Shown in pieces: positions 61,637 to 64,000 of a stretch of DNA of 64,000 nucleotides. The position numbers were made by a program, and so were the translations under genes. Source of the stretch: Paenibacillus sp. FSL H7-0357 (lineage in GTDB: Bacteria; Bacillota; Bacilli; Paenibacillales; Paenibacillaceae); assembly GCF_000758525.1 (NCBI RefSeq), contig NZ_CP009241.1:3348001-3412000 (forward strand), written 5' to 3'. Below the pieces are notes generated by a model. The model made no database searches, had not been told where the DNA came from, and saw only the letters and a list, made by a program, of their open reading frames with translations. The number at the start of each line of letters is the position of its first letter. Position 1 is the first letter of the stretch.

Positions 61637-62113
61637 ATGACGTCCATAACTGATGTTAATTTTGTTGTAGTTGATCCCGGGAACGCGGATTTGCTTTCGT
61701 TAATTGACCGTCTGGATGAGGATCTGAAATCCCGCTATCCGCATGAGACCATCTACGTGGTGGATTTCACCGATCCGAAGGTAAAAGAGATGACTTTCGT
61801 GGTAGCTTATCAAGGAGAGAAACCGGTCGGCTGCGGAGCGCTGCGCCCGCTTGACCCGGACAGTACGGTGATGGAGCTCAAGCGTTTCTATGTGGACCCG
61901 GGCAGCCGCAAGCAAGGAATAGCCAACAAGATGCTGCTGGAGCTTGAGGCGAAGGCCATTAGTGCCGGCTGCCGGGAAATCCGGCTGGAGACGGGCATCA
62001 AACAGCCGGAAGCCATTGCACTTTACGTGAAGCATGGCTATCGGCCGATTGATTTGTTTGGACCTTATATTGGCGATCCGGATAGTTTATGTTACGGTAA
62101 GGAACTCTTCTAA
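61637..62113 (+). CDS. GNAT family N-acetyltransferase
   Basis: A 158-residue GNAT fold protein. The acetyl-CoA motif A is FYVDPGSRKQGIANKMLLE, and the beta4 core GCGALRPLD precedes it. The acceptor is unknown. The pattern and length match enzymes annotated as PhiE125-type or single-domain acetyltransferases. It follows the macrodomain gene by 39 nt with a GGAGGAG ribosome site and may be in the same transcript. Confidence 0.88.
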   Translation: MTSITDVNFVVVDPGNADLLSLIDRLDEDLKSRYPHETIYVVDFTDPKVKEMTFVVAYQGEKPVGCGALRPLDPDSTVMELKRFYVDPGSRKQGIANKMLLELEAKAISAGCREIRLETGIKQPEAIALYVKHGYRPIDLFGPYIGDPDSLCYGKELF

Positions 62114-62121
62114 TCTGATGA

Positions 62122-62319
62122 TCAAGCGTGATATTTGCCTGCAGGGGCATTCAGCACCCATTCCAGCATGAGCATCATATCCTCCAGCCGGGTAAGCTGG
62201 GCGTTTAGAGCTTCACGCTGCGGGCTGTCCTCGGCCAGTGGTGTCAAACGTGTCTCCAGAGACCTGCGTTGGAGTGTTAATTCATTGATTTTGGATTGAA
62301 TCTGATTTTCGGTTCTCAT
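62122..62319 (-). CDS. Small coiled-coil protein of unknown function
   Basis: A 65-residue helical protein: QSKINELTLQRRSLETRL and REALNAQLTRLEDMMLMLEW are heptad-like. I know no family for it. CAGGAGGATT precedes ATG 62319 at a good distance, which supports translation. It is convergent with the GNAT gene and divergent from rpiA. Confidence 0.65.
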   Translation of the reverse strand: MRTENQIQSKINELTLQRRSLETRLTPLAEDSPQREALNAQLTRLEDMMLMLEWVLNAPAGKYHA

Positions 62320-62397
62320 CCGGAATCCTCCTGGTGATGATAATTTTATATTGTAAATCTATTTCATTATTATAACGGATAATATGGAGGTATTAAA

Positions 62398-63084
62398 ATG
62401 AGTATCAATGTAAAGCAGCTGGCTGCGGAAAAAGCCGTGGAGTATGTGGAAGACGGAATGAAGGTTGGCCTCGGCACAGGTTCCACCGCATATTGGGCCA
62501 TCCGCAAGCTGGGGGAACGAGTGCAGCAAGGACTTAAGATTACCGCAGTAGCTACCTCACGTGCTTCGGAGGAGCAGGCCCGCGAGCTGGGCATTCCACT
62601 GGTTGCATTTGGTGATGTTGACCACCTGGATTTGACGATTGACGGAGCGGATGAACTCGATGGCCGGCTTCAACTGATCAAAGGCGGCGGCGGTGCATTG
62701 CTGCGCGAAAAGATCGTGGCCATGGGCAGCACACGCATGATTGTGGTGGCGGATGAGAGCAAAGCAGTAGAAACGCTGGGCAAGTTTCCGTTGCCTGTTG
62801 AGATTGTTCCCTTCGCTTGGGAATGGACAGTCGCTGAACTAGCCAAGCTGGGCTGCAAGCCGGAGCTGCGGCGGAGCGGCGATGAATTGTACAAAACAGA
62901 CAACGGCAATTACATTGCAGACTGCCGGTTTGAAGCGATTGCTTCTGCTCGTGAACTTGCGATGTCTCTGCAGGGCATTCCGGGCGTTGTTGAACACGGC
63001 TTGTTCATTGGAATTGCCGATCTGGCCATTATCGGCAAGAACGACGGCAGCATCGAAATAGTGGAAGGTGAAAGCAATCTCTAG
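62398..63084 (+). CDS. rpiA: Ribose-5-phosphate isomerase A
   Basis: A 228-residue enzyme interconverting ribose 5-phosphate and ribulose 5-phosphate. Motifs include GLGTGSTAYWAI near 22-33, DLTIDGADELD near 80-90, LIKGGGGALLREKIVA and GVVEHGLFIG. The catalytic Glu is in the ALLREKI region. GGAGG is upstream of ATG 62398. Its 3' end overlaps the VanZ gene start by 17 nt. Confidence 0.95.
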   Translation: MSINVKQLAAEKAVEYVEDGMKVGLGTGSTAYWAIRKLGERVQQGLKITAVATSRASEEQARELGIPLVAFGDVDHLDLTIDGADELDGRLQLIKGGGGALLREKIVAMGSTRMIVVADESKAVETLGKFPLPVEIVPFAWEWTVAELAKLGCKPELRRSGDELYKTDNGNYIADCRFEAIASARELAMSLQGIPGVVEHGLFIGIADLAIIGKNDGSIEIVEGESNL

Positions 63085-63571
63085 TCCGCGTAAGACGCAG
63101 AAGCCCGGAAACCGTTCCGTCCGGGGAAAAATTCAGCCGAAGCCGCGCCGGATATGGGCGTGGATGCTGCTAATTCTGTACAGTACAGCCGTTGTGTACT
63201 GGATGTTTATCGGTTTTGGCCGTGTCGTTCATCCGGACGGACCGCTGCAATATAATCTGGAGCCGCTGCGGACCATAAAACTCTATTTTGATTTGGACAA
63301 TGGGGTGCCTTTCTCCGGCCGGCTGGTGAATCTGCTGGGAAACGTCGCCGTGTTCATTCCCTTTGGCCTCCTGCTGCCGCTGCTGAAGAAGCGGCTTAAT
63401 TCCATGTTTGGGCTAACCTTACATATGGCTTTATGGATATTGCTGCTGGAATCCATGCAAATGCTGCTGCGTGTCGGCAGCTTTGATATTGACGATCTGC
63501 TGCTTAACTTGCTGGGTGTGTGGATAGGTTATATTTTTCTTCATTTGGCATGGGGTAAATCGTTAAACTAA
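63068..63571 (+). CDS. VanZ family protein
   Basis: A 167-residue membrane protein with four hydrophobic segments. VanZ-type motifs are NLEPLRTIKLYFD, LVNLLGNVAVFIPFGLLLPLL and IDDLLLNLLGVWIGY. VanZ proteins are linked to teicoplanin resistance, but most chromosomal ones have other, unknown membrane roles. The GTG start at 63068 overlaps rpiA and has GGAAGGTG nearby. The N-terminal 25 residues are basic and cytoplasmic. Confidence 0.85.
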   Translation: MKAISSPRKTQKPGNRSVRGKIQPKPRRIWAWMLLILYSTAVVYWMFIGFGRVVHPDGPLQYNLEPLRTIKLYFDLDNGVPFSGRLVNLLGNVAVFIPFGLLLPLLKKRLNSMFGLTLHMALWILLLESMQMLLRVGSFDIDDLLLNLLGVWIGYIFLHLAWGKSLN

Positions 63572-63575
63572 AGTT

Positions 63576-63658
63576 TCACAAAACTTAAGCGTATGCTTTC
63601 GAAGTGAGTTTTGTACGAAGTATTATCAGGAAGCTATGCTCACAAAACTTTTAGGAGG
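63576..63658 (+). promoter_or_regulatory. Leader with competing hairpins before the terminal GNAT gene
   Basis: ACAAAACT occurs at 63578-63585 and again at 63642-63649; between them AGTTTTGT at 63607-63614 can pair with either. The second copy is 4 nt from the AGGAGG ribosome site (63653-63658). The two pairings exclude each other, as in a translational switch. A palindromic AAGC/GCTT arm lies inside. Confidence 0.5.
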
Positions 63659-63665
63659 TTTAAAA

Positions 63666-64000
63666 ATGCTGATAGATCTGAAGCATCTCGTGGGTTCTCC
63701 CGAGGTGAACGAGCTGCTGGCTTATGCTGTTATTGATGAACCGGATGCATTGCAGCGCACTTCAGCCGAATATAGCGCACAGGCTGCATTGCAGCTGTGC
63801 GGCTGGGAAGAGGAAGGCCTGCTGCTGGGGCTGGTAGGCTTTGAAGAAACGGAAGACGGCTCACTGGACATCCGCCATATCGCCGTACTGCCAGAGAACC
63901 GGGGCAAAGGGTATGCGCGCGGAATGATTCTTGAGCTGCTAACTGCGCGTCAGCCCCGTTACCTGCTGGCAGAAACTGAGGACGAAATTGCTGCTGACTT
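63666..64000 (+). CDS. GNAT family N-acetyltransferase, N-terminal part (cut by window end)
   Basis: The first 111 codons of a GNAT protein are seen. The acetyl-CoA-binding motif is DIRHIAVLPENRGKGYARGM near 77-96. TTAGGAGG lies before ATG 63666. The rest of the gene is outside the window. A structured leader with repeated ACAAAACT segments precedes it. The acceptor is unknown. Confidence 0.85.
   Translation, partial: MLIDLKHLVGSPEVNELLAYAVIDEPDALQRTSAEYSAQAALQLCGWEEEGLLLGLVGFEETEDGSLDIRHIAVLPENRGKGYARGMILELLTARQPRYLLAETEDEIAAD

Noticed and set aside
1..64000. tRNA, rRNA, CRISPR array, prophage or complete insertion sequence
   Set aside because: No cloverleaf, rRNA segment, regular spacer array, transposase or phage structural gene was recognised.

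Overview
The window is chromosomal DNA from an endospore-forming member of the Paenibacillaceae, most likely Paenibacillus. Signs of this are the sporulation genes spoVM and spoVIF, the order prpC-prkC-rsgA-rpe-spoVM-rpmB-fakA-recG, several YesM/YesN-type sensor pairs beside ABC sugar importers, AGGAGG-type ribosome sites with frequent TTG and GTG starts, and CcpA (cre) sites. I saw no rRNA, tRNA, CRISPR array, prophage or complete insertion sequence.

Region 1 (1-10,950) is a conserved housekeeping block on the + strand: the end of rlmN, the PrpC/PrkC phosphatase-kinase pair, rsgA, rpe, spoVM, rpmB (- strand), the fatty-acid kinase pair fakA/fakB, recG and spoVIF. Compared with Bacillus subtilis, thiN is missing between rpe and spoVM, and the Asp23-family gene is missing between rpmB and fakA.

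Region 2 (10,950-18,600) is mainly membrane and ion transport: a YitT protein, a KhtT/KhtU-type K+/H+ antiporter, a small membrane protein, a DUF2500 protein, a Ca2+ P-type ATPase and an NlpC/P60 lipoprotein. After it comes a tandem repeat of unusual structure (18,657-18,820).

Region 3 (18,840-42,280) is dominated by solute uptake. It holds a TrpXYZ-like ABC importer with a structured leader, then a YesM/YesN pair followed by a carbohydrate ABC importer, a small orphan gene and a dehydrogenase. Next come mgtC, an aldose 1-epimerase and an LtaS-like enzyme. It ends with a membrane-anchored sugar-binding protein, a second YesM/YesN pair and an Mms/XylFGH-type monosaccharide importer. That last arrangement resembles the XylFII-LytS-YesN three-component sugar sensors, and a cre site precedes the importer.

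Region 4 (42,280-64,000) is a mosaic of small transcription units: TraX, stalk-domain lipoprotein, an alpha-CTD-like protein, a phosphoesterase, a nitroreductase, a membrane-anchored parvulin, a LytTR regulator with a cre site, a lactonase, a divergent Hfq paralogue, PAP2, an aromatic-acid exporter, a HelD-like helicase, two MFS exporters (one with MarR), a transaldolase-like enzyme, a macrodomain protein, rpiA, VanZ and GNAT proteins. Two near-identical copies of a palindromic element of about 90 bp lie in inverted orientation around 49.0 and 56.4 kb.

The genes most worth follow-up are the Hfq paralogue, the two repeat families, and several leaders with competing or ribosome-site-sequestering hairpins. 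All functional names rest on reading the translations and motifs; no database search was possible.
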